This document shows positions 36,480-47,594 of a stretch of 64,000 nt of DNA, piece by piece (position 1 is the stretch's first letter; every line of letters starts with the position of its first letter). A program made the translations under genes and the position numbers. Source of the stretch: Diaporthe sp. PMI_573 (Eukaryota; Ascomycota; Sordariomycetes; Diaporthales; Diaporthaceae); contig JAJTUP010000046.1 in the NCBI GenBank assembly GCA_021399435.1, forward strand, positions 372,001 through 436,000, in the 5' to 3' direction. The notes beneath the pieces were generated by a model. It made no database searches and had not been told where the DNA came from. It worked only from the letters and a program-made list of their open reading frames with translations.

Positions 36480-39400
36480 AGAGACAGTTAAAGTCTAGGA
36501 GATATTTACAATCTTAAGTAAAGTAACCATAAAATATAGTTAAAGACATATTAAGGTTAACCTAGATACATAAATATAAGTAGACTTAATTAGTATTTCT
36601 TTTATTAAGAAGTTTGGCCTTAAATTATCTATAAAAACATTAATATCTATAGTAGGAATCTAAGAAACCGCAGTTTCCACTTATAATATCTATTAAGTAC
36701 CTTTATTACTTAAGGACCATTTTAGAAATTAGAGGAAGGAGATGCGAAATTATATCATAATTAAAAGGAAATACTCGAAGTCTGTTTTACTATTAGGTAC
36801 CCTAGGTTTGAAACATTTTCAAATAAGGCTTAAAAGCTGTCTAAAGGATTAGTGGCTTTAATAGGATAAGATTTATATAGTAAAACAAACTATAAAGTCT
36901 TTTATAAGGAATTAAGGAAAGGTCTTCTATTATTACACAGTCCTTCCTACCGCTAAACCTTCTGGTCTGGTAAAACAGGAAGAGAGAAATTAGTAAGAAC
37001 CCTAAGGAATAGATAAAAAGGAAAAGTTACCCCTAGATTTGTCTTAAATATACCCATAACTAAAGGGATTAAAGGAGTTTTTCATTAAGGACCGGGCTAA
37101 GGAATTATCGCCAAGAAGGAAAGTAGATTATATAATAGAGCTAGAAAAGGGGACTTTGCCCCCTTTTCTGCCTCTACGCCCACTCTTATTAACGAAACTT
37201 AAGGTCTTAAGAAAATAGCTTAAAGAGAGTTTAAAGTTAGGGCAAATCGCCTACAGTAAAAGTCCCGCTAGTACGCCAGTTTTGTTTACATTAAAAAAAG
37301 ACAGAATCCTTTAACTTTATGTTAACTATAGGGCTTTAAATAAAATAATAATAAAAAATCGGTACCCTTTACTACTGGTTTCGGAGATTCTAAATTAACT
37401 GTTAGGTATATAGTTTTTCTTTAAGATCAATTTAATAGACGTATACTATTAGATTTGTATCTAAGAGAGTAATAAATAAAAGACTGCTTTTTATACTTAA
37501 TATAGACATTATAAATTTAGAGTGGTACCGTTTAAATTAACTAATATACTAGCTACGTTTTAATCTTTTATTGCTGAAGTTTTAGAAAATTGTATTAATA
37601 TCTATATAATTATTTATTTAGATAATATCTTAATTTTCTTAAGAAGCAAGAAAGAGTATAAAAAGTATATATAAATGATTATAGATTATCTTATGATAGC
37701 AGAGTTGTATAGTAATATTAAGAAGTGCTGCTTCTTTTAAGAAGAGATTGAGTTTTTAGGATTTTTGGTTAAAAGGAAAAGAGTCTAAATAGACCCCGAT
37801 AGGATCAGGACTATCCGAGAATAGCCAATACTAACTACTTACTGTAACATTTAAGTGTTTTTAGGTTTCTGTAACTTCTACTAAAGATTTATTAGAGATT
37901 ACTTAAAAATCACACGACTACTTAACAAATAATTAAAAGGGATGTAATGTGGCCGAAAACTAGGAAAAATTAATCTCTTGGCCCTAGAAAATATCAAAAT
38001 ACAAAGGGCCTTTAAAAAGCTTAAGATGAAGTTCTAACAGGCGTCTCTTCTCTAACATTACAACCCTACGCTCCCTACATAAATTAAGTGTAATGCATTA
38101 GACGGAGCCGCTACGTCTATAATTTTACAGCAACACCGAGACAAAGACAAATCCTAATGATATCTAATTACTTTCTGGTTAAAGAAGTTCTCAAGAGCTA
38201 AGCTCTACTAGATAACTTATAACAAAAAGCTAAATGCTATAATTAAGAGCTTTAAGTACTAGCAACAGTACCTTAAAGGGGCACAAGAACCGGTCATAGT
38301 TTTTTCTAATCATAATAATCTCCGTAGCTTTATAAAGCAAAAAGAACTAACGTAGAAATAGGTTTAATAGCTAATATATTTAGCTAAATTTAATTTTACT
38401 ATTAAATACTGCTCCGGGAAGACAAACCTAGCAGATGGCCTATTGAGAAGGCCTGACTATATATTAAAAAAAAAGCCTCTAAATTTAAGTTAGATCCTAA
38501 CTCTAGAATTAAAGATAGTTGTAACTATTAGGAAGAATATATAATTCTATCTAGAAGACTAACGGCAGGCTTAGTTTAAGGCTGCAGTTAGAAGTACCAA
38601 AGTATAAGAGGTCTTAAAACTTAATTCCTCCCTAACAGAGTATTGGCTTAAGTCTGCGGCTTTTTTGTAGGGGCAGTTTATAATATGAGTCTGGGTCCGG
38701 GTATACGTTAGTAATATAGGCATAATACGCCGAGGGCCCTACTCTCTGCTATTAGACTTAATTTGCAAAGCCTAAAGGGAAGACCCTATAATCTAGGCTG
38801 TTATTAAAAGGATTAAATCCTTAAACAATACTATTTTAAATGGTTCTGGTTATAAGTTTCAAGACGGGCTACTATATTAGAAGGGACGTATATATGTGCC
38901 AAAACAAGAAGCCTTGCAATAAGAAATCCTGTAAATTTACTATAATAAGCCGCTGAGCGGGTACTAGGGGCAAACGTAGATATAAATCCTAGTTAAAAGA
39001 CATTTTTGCTAGCCGGGCTTAAAGGCCTCTGTTGCAAACTATATACGCTCTTACATAACGTGCCAATACGTATCTACGCTACGTTATTGCCCGTATAGAG
39101 AGCTTGCTTTGTTACCAATTCCATTAGGCCCTATGTAAGAACTTAGTATAGACTTTATTACTAGACTCCCAACTACTATTAGAGATAGCTGAGAAGTAGA
39201 TACGATCCTAGTTATTATAGATTGTTATACTAAGATAAGTTTCTTTACTATAATAAGCATAATGATAAATACTGCTAAACTAGCTGAGATCTTCTATAAG
39301 AAAATCAAATATAAATAAGGACCACCTAAAAGAATCGTAACTAATAGAGGCACAACCTTTACCAGTAAGTTCTAAAAGACACTTTGCTAGCTAAGTGGAA

Positions 39401-40215
39401 TTAAAACCTAATATACTACTATTTACTACCCGCAAGGCAATAGATAAACGAAAAGAATAAACCAAATCTTAAAATAATACCTAAGGGCGTTTATAGTAGA
39501 AAACGCCTAAAACTAGCCAAACTTATTGCATACTGTATTCTTTGTTTATAATTTGACATAAAGCGCTATAATTAAAATAAGCCCGTTTAAAGCTCTCTTT
39601 AGCTACAAACCATTTTTTACTATTTCGTATAATAAATGGCCCATTAAGAACAGTATTTCTTAGAGGGAGGTACCAGTAGTCGAGAAACGTATTAAAAAAC
39701 TTTAGTAAATTTAAATAGACTGTAAAGAGAACTAGAAACAGGTAATTAAGATATAGGCCTAAAATTATAACAATTAATACCAGCCTGTATAATTTAAGAT
39801 CAGCCAATAGGTATTGCTAACAACTAAGCATCTACTCCTAAAAAATAGAAAGCTTGCTCTATAAAGGGTCGGCCTATTTAGGATTATATCTTAAGTAGGT
39901 AAGCAGGCCTATAGTTTAACCCTACCGGAAAAGTACTCCTAAATACACTATGTGTACCATGTGAGCTAGCTGGAGCCCTAGGTAGCGAGAAACCTGAAGG
40001 ACCTAATAGAAGGCGTCCTAAATCTACTAGACTTAAAGGACAAATAGGTTAAATGGAAGCTGGAAGAGATTTAAAACTACTAGAAGATTAAAGACACTAT
40101 ATACTACTTGGTAAAGTAGAAAGGATGGCCTAGTAAATACAACTTATAGGTGCCGAAAGACAAAATGTCGGCAGATAAAACCATCATAAAGTACCGAAAA
40201 GGGAGAGGGCTGAAG
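36480..40215 (+). pseudogene. Pol of gypsy chromovirus (RIP-degraded)
   Basis: Read through stops, in order: retropepsin-like region (about 36,540-36,800); RT at about 37,110-37,760, including 'PFLPLRPL', 'NYRALNKII' and the polymerase box 'YLDNILIF' (second Asp replaced by Asn); RNase H at about 38,050-38,400; integrase with H2C2-like 'YITCQYV' (about 39,050) and the core 'LSIDFITRLP' (about 39,135). A terminal chromodomain-like segment at about 40,040-40,180 reads 'YYLVKQKGWPSKYNLQVP'. The catalytic change and the stops make it inactive. The chromodomain normally guides integration to heterochromatin. Confidence 0.85.
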
Positions 40216-40316
40216 TAAAGCTAGAAGAGGACCTAAGACTAGACTGGTGGAGGCCGTAGAAAGCGGCTACAAATTAAGTAGCGATAGGCCGATGAAGGCT
40301 AGGACAGCTAGATGAC

Positions 40317-40490
40317 TGGCCGATAAAGTTAATGTTGGTCTAATGAGTGCCAGATAGCTGGCCGATAAAGTTAAGGTTGACTGGATAAGTGCTAGAGGCT
40401 GGCCGATAAAGTCAATATTAGCCTAATAAGTGTTAGATAACTGGCCAATAAAGCCAATATTAGACAAATAAGTATTAGAAAACTAATAGG
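40317..40490 (+). repeat. 42-bp tandem repeat 3' of gypsy pol
   Basis: Four units spaced 41-42 bp, each with TGGCCGATAAAGTYAA (near 40,317, 40,359, 40,400 and 40,442), directly downstream of the pol reading frame. Confidence 0.8.
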
Positions 40491-40499
40491 TAAACTAGA

Positions 40500-42577
40500 A
40501 GCTGGCCTAATAATAAGAAAATATTTTTGGGTAAAGGCCTACTAAGGGGCCATTGAGTATCACCTAAGTAGAGGAGGGCTTTAAAAATTAATACATTAAA
40601 ATTAAGCGCAAACAACCTTAGAAATGTCTAGGTTAAGGGGGGACTAAAAGAGTCCCCAAAAAAGCAATGTAAAAATATCGTTATCCCTACTCCTAAAAAA
40701 CCAAGCCCCCTCTACTAGTACTAATTACTAAGCTACCGTATCTTTAAGCAACTAGCGGGAAAGAGCCGTCTGTATCCTATAGGTTATCTCTTGTAGTAGT
40801 AGTAAAAACCCCTTCGGCTAGGTCCCAAAAGCATTATCTATAACCCGCGAAACCTTTAAGAGAAACCCCTAAACCAAGCCGTGCCAGACCGGGAACCTAT
40901 TATTGGCCGGAACTATGTGCAATATACTACGACAAGTATTAACCAGGTCTCTTAAGATCTTCTTATAAAGGATGTCTACTAAGTTAGCCGAGCCAAACTG
41001 CACTAAATAGAGTAGATATAAATTAGCCAGGGCTTATAACTAAAAGATACTAGCCTCTATAATAGCCGATTCCTAAGTAGATTAGCATACAATTATGCCT
41101 CAAAATATAGGGGACTTATATTTGTAACCTTAATCCATTTCTTCTCCCCTTAGGAGCCTCTCTTATACTTTGGATTCTCTACTGTCTTTTAAAACACTAG
41201 AGCACTACTTAGTCTGTTCACAAATAGATTCATCAAGGTTCAGGCCAGGCAAACCTATAAAATCAACAGCCGGTTTTCCTATACAATTGACAGAGGAAAA
41301 TTTACAGCTTAGGCAATTCCTCTCAAAAGGGCTCTTACAAAATACAAGTTAAAGATTAACCTAATAATTAAAGGATTCCCCTATAATGGTTAATAGAAGT
41401 AATAACGATAGATAGAAGGATACTTACCATTATACAAGGCAAGTAATACTTTGCAATATACTGATTACACTAAAAGCTCCCCAAACTAGTTATAATATAG
41501 GTTATATCCTTCTGCAAGAAAGGCACATCCTCCTTAAATCTCTTAAGAAAACTATACATATAGGCTTTGCAAGGAGCTTGAGACTAGATTGCCTAACTCT
41601 AGGTCTACACCCTCTTGTCTCGTCCAGATATATTGCGTAAAGTTTAGACAACGTCTGCAGAGGCTACTGCTACATATTGCTGGCTAAGAGGCGTCGCGTA
41701 TTTAAGGGCCTTGGCAGGCGCGTGCAACTATATAAACTTGCCGGCAGAGAAAGTTAGTCTCTTTAGGGTTTGAGGCACTTTCGAGGGTCTGCTCTAATTT
41801 AGCTTGCCTAGCAATACGGCAATACTTGCTGCTACCTTGTAATAAGTTTAAGAGGTCTGCAGGATAGTGGCAGACTGCTTACTAGCCGCCTTTAAGGACT
41901 TGCCTTAAATTATAGTTAAAATATCGCTCTGTTTGGAGGAAGACAGCTCTAAAGAGAAAGAAATAGTTAGAGGATTTGTAATAGGGCCGGCACAATCACT
42001 ACTAAACCCCTTGAGACTTAAACCCGATAAGTCAGGGAACCCTATAAACGGGTCACTCTAACTTTATGGAGAGGACGACTGTAAGTAGTGTAAAGAGCTA
42101 TTTTTGTTGGTAGAATTAATAAAAGGAGAACAAAAGTAAATAGGGGCTAGAGGCCCAAGGCTAAAAGCGCTCGCCGAAGAAGACTGGGAATAATCGCGAG
42201 ACCCCTCCAAAAAAGAAGGCAACGCCTCACCTAGTGGTAAGGACGAGAAGCCTTTAAACAAGCCAGACAAGCGAGATATAATAAAGGTGTTAAGAAGTAA
42301 TTGTAAAAACCACTTAAAGCAGTAGATAGAAAAAGGGCCACGGCAACTACTTTAAGAAATAGTAAAGTATAGGTCGGAGAGAGAGAGAGGTCAAAAGCAG
42401 CCTAAAGGGCAAGCTATTTAAACTACGCTGCCTAGCCTATACGACGCCAAAAAGGTTGTATATAGGTTTAGAATATTCCGTAAGTTACTAGAGGTAGTAA
42501 CTGAAAGGTGTCTATAAAAGCCGTATAAAAGCCGTAGTTAATGGCCTGGGGACGGGCCTCCGGGGAGAAGGCATAAT
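40500..42577. other. Long 3' region of gypsy element, no recognised gene
   Basis: About 2 kb between pol and the 3' LTR. GC content is higher than in the surrounding elements. The longest clean frame is on the minus strand at 42,064-42,270 (68 codons, Ser-rich), without family resemblance. It may be an element-specific 3' UTR or a remnant of an extra antisense gene. The last bases before the LTR (GGGGAGAAGG) look like a polypurine tract. Confidence 0.5.
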
Positions 42578-42771
42578 TATAACGGCTGGGCAGAAGCCAC
42601 GCGAAAGCCTTGGTGTAGCTCTGGCAAAGGCCCTTCTAGAAAGAGACCCAAAGCCCCTACGTCTTAGACTAGAGGGGGGCAAGAATTAGTTTTACACTAT
42701 ATCTATATCTAATATACGTGCTGGCCTTTCCAGTTCACCGGACCATCGTGCCTAGTGTAGAGCCCATTATA
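42578..42771 (+). repeat. 3' LTR of gypsy element
   Basis: 194 bp. Relative to the 5' LTR it shows many G-to-A and C-to-T changes, starting with the terminal TG, now TA. Confidence 0.9.
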
Positions 42772-42776
42772 ACTTT

Positions 42777-42938
42777 TATTTATTAATTAAAAGCTGCTTT
42801 TAATTTTTCTATAGCAATATAGATATAAGCACCTAAAAAAGCAAATTATAACAAGCTAAATAAATATATTATCTAGTAAATTAAAAATAGTAATTAAGGG
42901 CTATAATATATATTAATTAACCTTATTATAGTAAAACA
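42777..42938 (+). pseudogene. Last surviving piece of copia copy 2
   Basis: It matches the reverse complement of copy 1 from about 5,660 down to about 5,495 (..CCTTATTATAGTAAAAC). At about 42,938 similarity stops and composition jumps to GC-rich, marking a truncation or rearrangement breakpoint. Confidence 0.8.
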
Positions 42939-44426
42939 GGACGCGGTGCTGCACGCGCCGGGTTTGGCGCCCCTCCCGTTTAGGCCTAGGCCGGCCGCGG
43001 CGGCCCACCCCGCCCTGTGCCATTGGCCCGCTCGTCATGTCACCCTCTGGCCGGCGCCATAAATACAGCCCTCCTCACCTCTTGTCCCGGCGGTGTACTC
43101 TCGACCTCGATGTCTCCTTCATCTCCTCTCTCGAACCCATCTCGCCCCCTGACGGCGCCCTGCGTCGTCAGCCTATGGCCCCCGTCTCGCCCAGCGACCA
43201 CCTTCTTCCAGTCCCCGACGCACGCCTCTGTCTTCGTCGCACCGTCGCGTCGCCCGACATCCCATACCTATGGATCCCTCTGCCACCGCTTCCTCCTCTG
43301 GCCCTTGGCGGCTCTGCCGGCCTTCTTCGATCGCGAGCCGACTTGGCCTGACCTGACCTGACCTGCCTCGCATAACCTCCTCCTCCCCGACCAATTCTGC
43401 GTCGAGTGGCGACCAAGCACCATGGCCCCCCTTGCCATGGCATTCGTCATAATATGGCAATTGCGCTCCACTGGTCCCCCCCCCTATCTACCAAACCCTA
43501 TCCTCAAAACATTCTTCCGTTCGGCCGTGAGGACGAGCCCGTGTCTGCCTGGTGGGATCCTTGCTTGGGACACAGTGTTGCCTGGTCCACACCCCCCTCC
43601 GTCCCTTAAAAAAAAAAATGCCGCGCTTGGCCACACATCGATACGAAAGACGACAGCAGGAGGCCTCCCTCCCGGCATGATTCAGCGCTACCTAACATGT
43701 CCTCGCCTCCGTGGGAAGGATGTCTTGTTGGCTGCAACCCGACCGACTTCTGGCAATACTTGCGTCGGACTATGCAGGGGGCGGCCGGGAGGAGTGGGAG
43801 ACGAGGCGTCCATGGCGGAGCGATAGGATCGGACTCGGCCTCACCGCGGTGGAGACAACACAATGCTAGGCATCAAACTGCAGCCTACGATTTGCGCGCG
43901 AATGGAGGATGACTCATGCTCGGCTAGGCTCTTTGAGGCAGATGCGAAGATATCGTCACCATGGCCGCAAATCATGTGCCTGCATTGGAGGCCCATGGTC
44001 TGCGGCGTCTCAGCACGGCTTAGCGGATGTGATACCGGCCCACACCGTCACATTTCGCGTGGGCCTGCCTCCCTCCCTTGCCATCTCCTGTCCGACGCCA
44101 CCAATGGACGCTTGATGTCTCGCTCAGACGCGTTCGACTCCGCGTCCGAACTCCTCCCCGTGTGGTTCATCTCCCGAATCTGCAGTTGCGTGGCTGGCTG
44201 AATACGAGGTTGTGGTGCTTTGGAGGAGACGCTGTGGCTCAACCCTTCGCGACTGGGCTATCCCACCTGCTCTGCCGCTCGGTGCATATAAAGCTCGCCC
44301 TTTGCGACCACTGCGTCGAAGGAGGCCCTTCACTGCTCATACTAAACGTTCGACACGAGACCCGGCTCGAAGTTTGGTTCCTCCAGCAGTTCAGCTGTCC
44401 TCACGCTCGCAAGTACAAGCAATAAC
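42939..44426. other. GC-rich intergenic region upstream of the SANT-chromo gene
   Basis: Many short overlapping frames in all phases but none with convincing coding character. A CATAAATA box at 43,059-43,066 and a run (TGACC)3 near 43,347 are visible. A poly-A run lies at about 43,608-43,618. It may hold a decayed gene after the CATAAATA box; I see no intact one. Confidence 0.4.
44287..44292 (+). promoter_or_regulatory. Likely TATA box of the SANT-chromo gene
   Basis: TATAAA in GCATATAAAGC, 135 bp upstream of the ATG at 44427, in otherwise GC-rich sequence. Confidence 0.5.
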
Positions 44427-46617
44427 ATGGCAAACATCTCTCTTGACAATCAGATCTTTTTTTCAGGCGGGCAGCCCAAGAGCAAAGGTCATCGCCCTCG
44501 GCGTGAAGGACCCCCGATCGCCTCGTCTAGAGGCCAGACAACGCTGCGGCAAGATGCACACGACAGCCAGCGCGGTCCTCCGGCACCCTCGCTGGTCAAT
44601 GTGGTCGAGATGACCAGCGATGGTGAGTTCGATTACGGCGATCTTGGTGAGGGCCGGCTCGATACGTCATCCCCGCGGATCGACGAGCTCTCCCCACTCG
44701 TCACGCCCGAACCCCAATCGGACCGCGATGCAGGTACTAGTCCGTAACGAATCACTCCACCCTTCCTTCCGTAGCATGTTGCGCTGACATTCCTGAGCAG
44801 GCAAGAGCCCCAACTCGCGAGAGCCATCAGTCACCGAGATTGCTGCATGTCGTGGCCTCGCTTTCGAGAGCGCCCAAGACGACTCAGAAAAGACACCTCT
44901 CGCGGGGCCAAGCTGTGCGATCATGTCGAGCCGGTCACAAGAACCTAGGGGACTGGACACCGTGGCTTTTGCATTACCGTCGTCGCCTGGAATCTCATCC
45001 TCATCCACGCGCTTAGAGGTTGGTTCAACACACGGCGTGGATGATCGATTTGGAGCCCGCCCTGCTCGCGCTACCGACGTTCGGCACAAGACCGGTTCTC
45101 AAGATGCCGTAGGCCAATATAAAACAGAACTCGTTGGTCTTCACGGGTCTGGATCGGACCGTGATTCTCGATCTCCCCCAACATCAAGAGAGGAGTCTCG
45201 GCCGCGAGACACGCCATCATATCTCGACCCAGTTTCCCCGGCCGAACGGTGGGGCAAGGAGTACCCGCTCTCCCCTCGGGCATCCAGAACCCGCCTGCGC
45301 CATCACACTCAGCTCGATCAGCAGGAGACATACATCCCAGAGCATTTTCCGGCGGCCCCTGCCACAGTCTTACCGCGGCGACTGCCTGGGTTGACGGAGG
45401 CTATGGTAGAAGATGAGCCGGCCTCACAAGACAGCACCTCGTCCGAGGCAAGAAAAACATCCCGCTCTGGAGACAATGCAGGCGGCACGGTCGCCACGGA
45501 GGGAGCATACCCGGTACTGCCGGTAGTGGAGGCTTCGGCTTTGCGGTTGGAGGATGGCACTCATCGGGAGAGCAGGCCAACACGTGTCTCACCAAGAGGC
45601 GGCCGCGGTAACCATTACCGCGCCAAGCAGGAGGGTGCTCGTAAGAGTGCAGCATCCCGCCATAGCATCCGCGATTCTGTCGATCCCGATGATAACAGTG
45701 CCGATGCCGACGGTGTGCAGCAACCTGTTGCAGATGCGGGCGCATCCCCGCAACGTCGCAAACGACGTAGAGTGAGCTCTCGACGTGAGGGAAGGCCTCG
45801 ACAACGGGATGCGGAGGAGATTGTTACTTCCCCTGAGGACAGCGGAAGTGAATGGGACGGTCGGCCACCGAAGCAGCGCTATAGACGTCATGCGACAGCC
45901 GCCGGGCGGCAGACTTCGAAATTCGAAATCGCTGAAGACCGCGGACTATGGCCTTGTGCTGACCCAGAGGCCGTCAAAGCACTATCTGCAAAGCTTGCAG
46001 AATCGCTATTCGCGACAGCAGATGTTAGGAGCGCGAAAGTGGACGGGGTGACGGTGTTTCAGATACGATTCAAGCAAGACCTCTACTGCTCGGAACACAG
46101 GCATCCTGTGCTCAGCAACCCGCAGCCTGCCTACACATCCAATTCGCCAGCCAGACGGCGCAGCTCGAAGCCAGGCCATGGCAAAAGCCAAAATGAAAGA
46201 GTCATTTCCAGCGATGCTGCGGATGATCCCAAAGACAAGGTCAAAAAGCCGCAACGCCGGCGTTGGGAGCCTTCAGAAGAAGAACAACTTTCTGCATGGG
46301 TTGAGCAGGGGAAGGGGTGGGGATGGATTGCATCTCAGTTGGAGCGAAGCCAGCCGGCTATCATGCAACACTGGGGAATCATGAAGCAAAACCAAAAGAC
46401 AATCGAGGATAAGAACCCTTTACCTTCGCAAACAGAAAACGACCAAACGGAATATGAGGTCGAGAAAATTTTAGATGTCGAAGAAAGAGGAAACGGGCGG
46501 GCACGTGTTAAATGGGCACACTTTGGAGAACCGACCTGGGAACCACTGGAAGAATTCCTCGGGACGGAAGCACTGCTCGCCTATGTGGGGGAGCACGGGC
46601 AGATTTCACCTCGATAA
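44427..46617 (+). CDS. SANT/Myb-like and chromodomain protein, 707 aa, two exons
   Basis: Exon 1 is 44427-44733 and exon 2 is 44801-46617. The 67-bp intron has GTACTA donor, GCTGAC branch site and GCAG acceptor; splicing joins the two frames exactly (2,124 nt). The N-terminal 580 residues are Ser/Arg/Asp-rich and look disordered. Residues about 584-633 form a SANT/Myb-like helix set ('RRRWEPSEEEQLSAWVEQG', 'WIASQLERS', 'IMQHWGIM'). Residues about 653-700 form a chromodomain ('YEVEKILDVEERGNG', 'VKWAHFGEPTWEPLEEF') with the expected aromatic positions. From domain content this is probably a nuclear chromatin reader or DNA-binding regulator; its targets are unknown. A relative lacking the chromodomain lies at 51,662. 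The stop codon sits inside the first bases of a repeated module. Confidence 0.85.
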
Positions 46618-46868
46618 ACGGACACAGGTCACTTAGGCTAGGCTCTGCGGGGGTACCGCCATGCATTACGACTAAAGTTGTCGCTGTATTCTATAGTGTA
46701 AGTCAGCTGCAAAATATACTTGTTATCACTGACAGGATGGACAGCCTCGCCTGGATTCAAAATAAATTCAAATGAGCCGCAGTGACACCGAAGAGCAGCC
46801 ATTTCGCCTCTCGGCAGCCCCATAGCCTCTCCCTGACTCTATTTTCGTAGGCGCTGCCACTCCTTAGG
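46612..46868 (+). repeat. Cassette head module 1
   Basis: It begins CGATAAACGGACACAGG (overlapping the stop of the preceding gene). It shares with 49,665-49,896 the blocks CTCTGCGGGGGTACC and CATTACG, and then CAGCCATTTCGCCTCTCGGC before the minisatellite. Compared with the inverted head at 56,580-56,665 it carries an extra segment between two CCTCTC direct repeats. Confidence 0.75.
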
Positions 46869-47176
46869 TACGTGCCCTTTCTGCCATTCAGTACGTACCT
46901 TTTCTGCCATTCAATACGTACCTTTTCTGCCACCAGTCAGCATGTACCTTTTCTGCCAGTCAGTACGTACACCCTCTGCCTATAAGTACGTATCTTTTCT
47001 GCCAATCAGTATGTACCCTTTCTGCCATCAGTCAGTACGTATCCTTTCTGCCCGTACGTATTTTTTCTGCCAGTCAGTACGTACCTTTTCTGCCAGTCAG
47101 TACGTACCTTTTCTGCCATCAGTCAGTACGTACCCTTTCTGCAAGTTAGTACGTATCTTCCCTGCCAATCAGTACT
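46869..47176 (+). repeat. Minisatellite array 1 (about 13 units of about 23 bp)
   Basis: Units follow TACGTACCTTTTCTGCC then AGTCAG, with small indels and transitions. Apparent reading frames here are only translations of the repeat. Plus orientation. Confidence 0.95.
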
Positions 47177-47210
47177 GCCCAAAATCGTTTCATGAGTTGA
47201 CAGTGCTTGG

Positions 47211-47412
47211 TGTGACGGCAGCCACGGTAGGCAAAGCCCTCTGGCCGTCACACGGACCCTAACCCTTAGCCCCACAGTCGCGTCAAGACTTCGCGAGCCA
47301 GGGGCCGCCAGAGCTTCGCTCTCCCCTTTCTCTTCCTCTCCTCAGCTTAGAATATTCGTTGATAGCGCCAATAGACCCAGCTCCCATGCTGCATCTCGCG
47401 CTGGCCGTGACA
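47211..47412. repeat. Solo LTR with perfect target duplication
   Basis: 202 bp starting TGTGACGGC and ending GCCGTGACA, flanked on both sides by CTTGG (47,206-47,210 and 47,413-47,417). Inverted ends and a 5-bp duplication show an LTR retrotransposon that recombined out, leaving one LTR. It is different from the LTRs in the AT block and not RIP-mutated. Confidence 0.85.
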
Positions 47413-47594
47413 CTTGGCAGCCCATGGCAGCGGCATTTTACCCCACTATCCATTGTGGATCGCCAGTCAATAGAATTAAAACACGCAAAAAGTTGTAGCT
47501 ACAGAGTCGCTGATGGTTTAGATATGAGATTTCATGCCAAGGATCGAACTGCGATTTTCCAAAGAACGCCGATTAGGAGCTATGGGGCAAAACG

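Larger units (their letters stand above)
35009..42771 (+). mobile_element. Nested Ty3/gypsy chromovirus
   Basis: A 7.8-kb element with 194-bp LTRs, flanked by ACTTC (35,004-35,008) and ACTTT (42,772-42,776), a duplication with one transition. Copy 1 of the host copia gives the empty site. Gag with knuckle is followed by protease, RT, RNase H, integrase and a C-terminal chromodomain, the chromovirus arrangement. It is followed by an unusually long non-pol region of about 2.3 kb before the 3' LTR. Coding parts are RIP-degraded. Confidence 0.92.
19872..42938 (+). mobile_element. Ty1/copia retrotransposon, copy 2, broken by three insertions and 3'-truncated
   Basis: Same family as 1886-12083, opposite orientation. 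Own segments: 19,872-26,580 (with a MITE inside), 34,282-35,008 and 42,777-42,938. Intervening DNA is two younger LTR elements. The last segment matches copy 1 up to about 42,938 and then changes abruptly to GC-rich sequence, so the RNase H end and the 3' LTR are missing. The 5' LTR follows gypsy gag sequence directly. Confidence 0.9.

Noticed and set aside
43017..44425. Many overlapping frames of 60-115 codons in the GC-rich region
   Set aside because: GC-rich DNA is stop-poor; frames overlap in all phases without domain, splice logic or consistent composition.
47241..47258. CCCTAACCCTTAGCCCC as an interstitial telomere repeat
   Set aside because: Less than two and a half degenerate units inside a solo LTR; chance is sufficient.
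46942..47262. Open frames across the minisatellites giving Phe/Ser/Cys/Tyr-rich peptides in several phases (also at 49.1, 49.8, 54.7, 55.1 and 56.2 kb)
   Set aside because: They are translations of a 23-bp repeat with few stops; they appear in all phases, drift with indels and have no conserved start.
47520..47575. Possible tRNA remnant with a B-box-like GGATCGAACTG
   Set aside because: The T-arm does not pair, no A-box or acceptor stem could be found on either strand.
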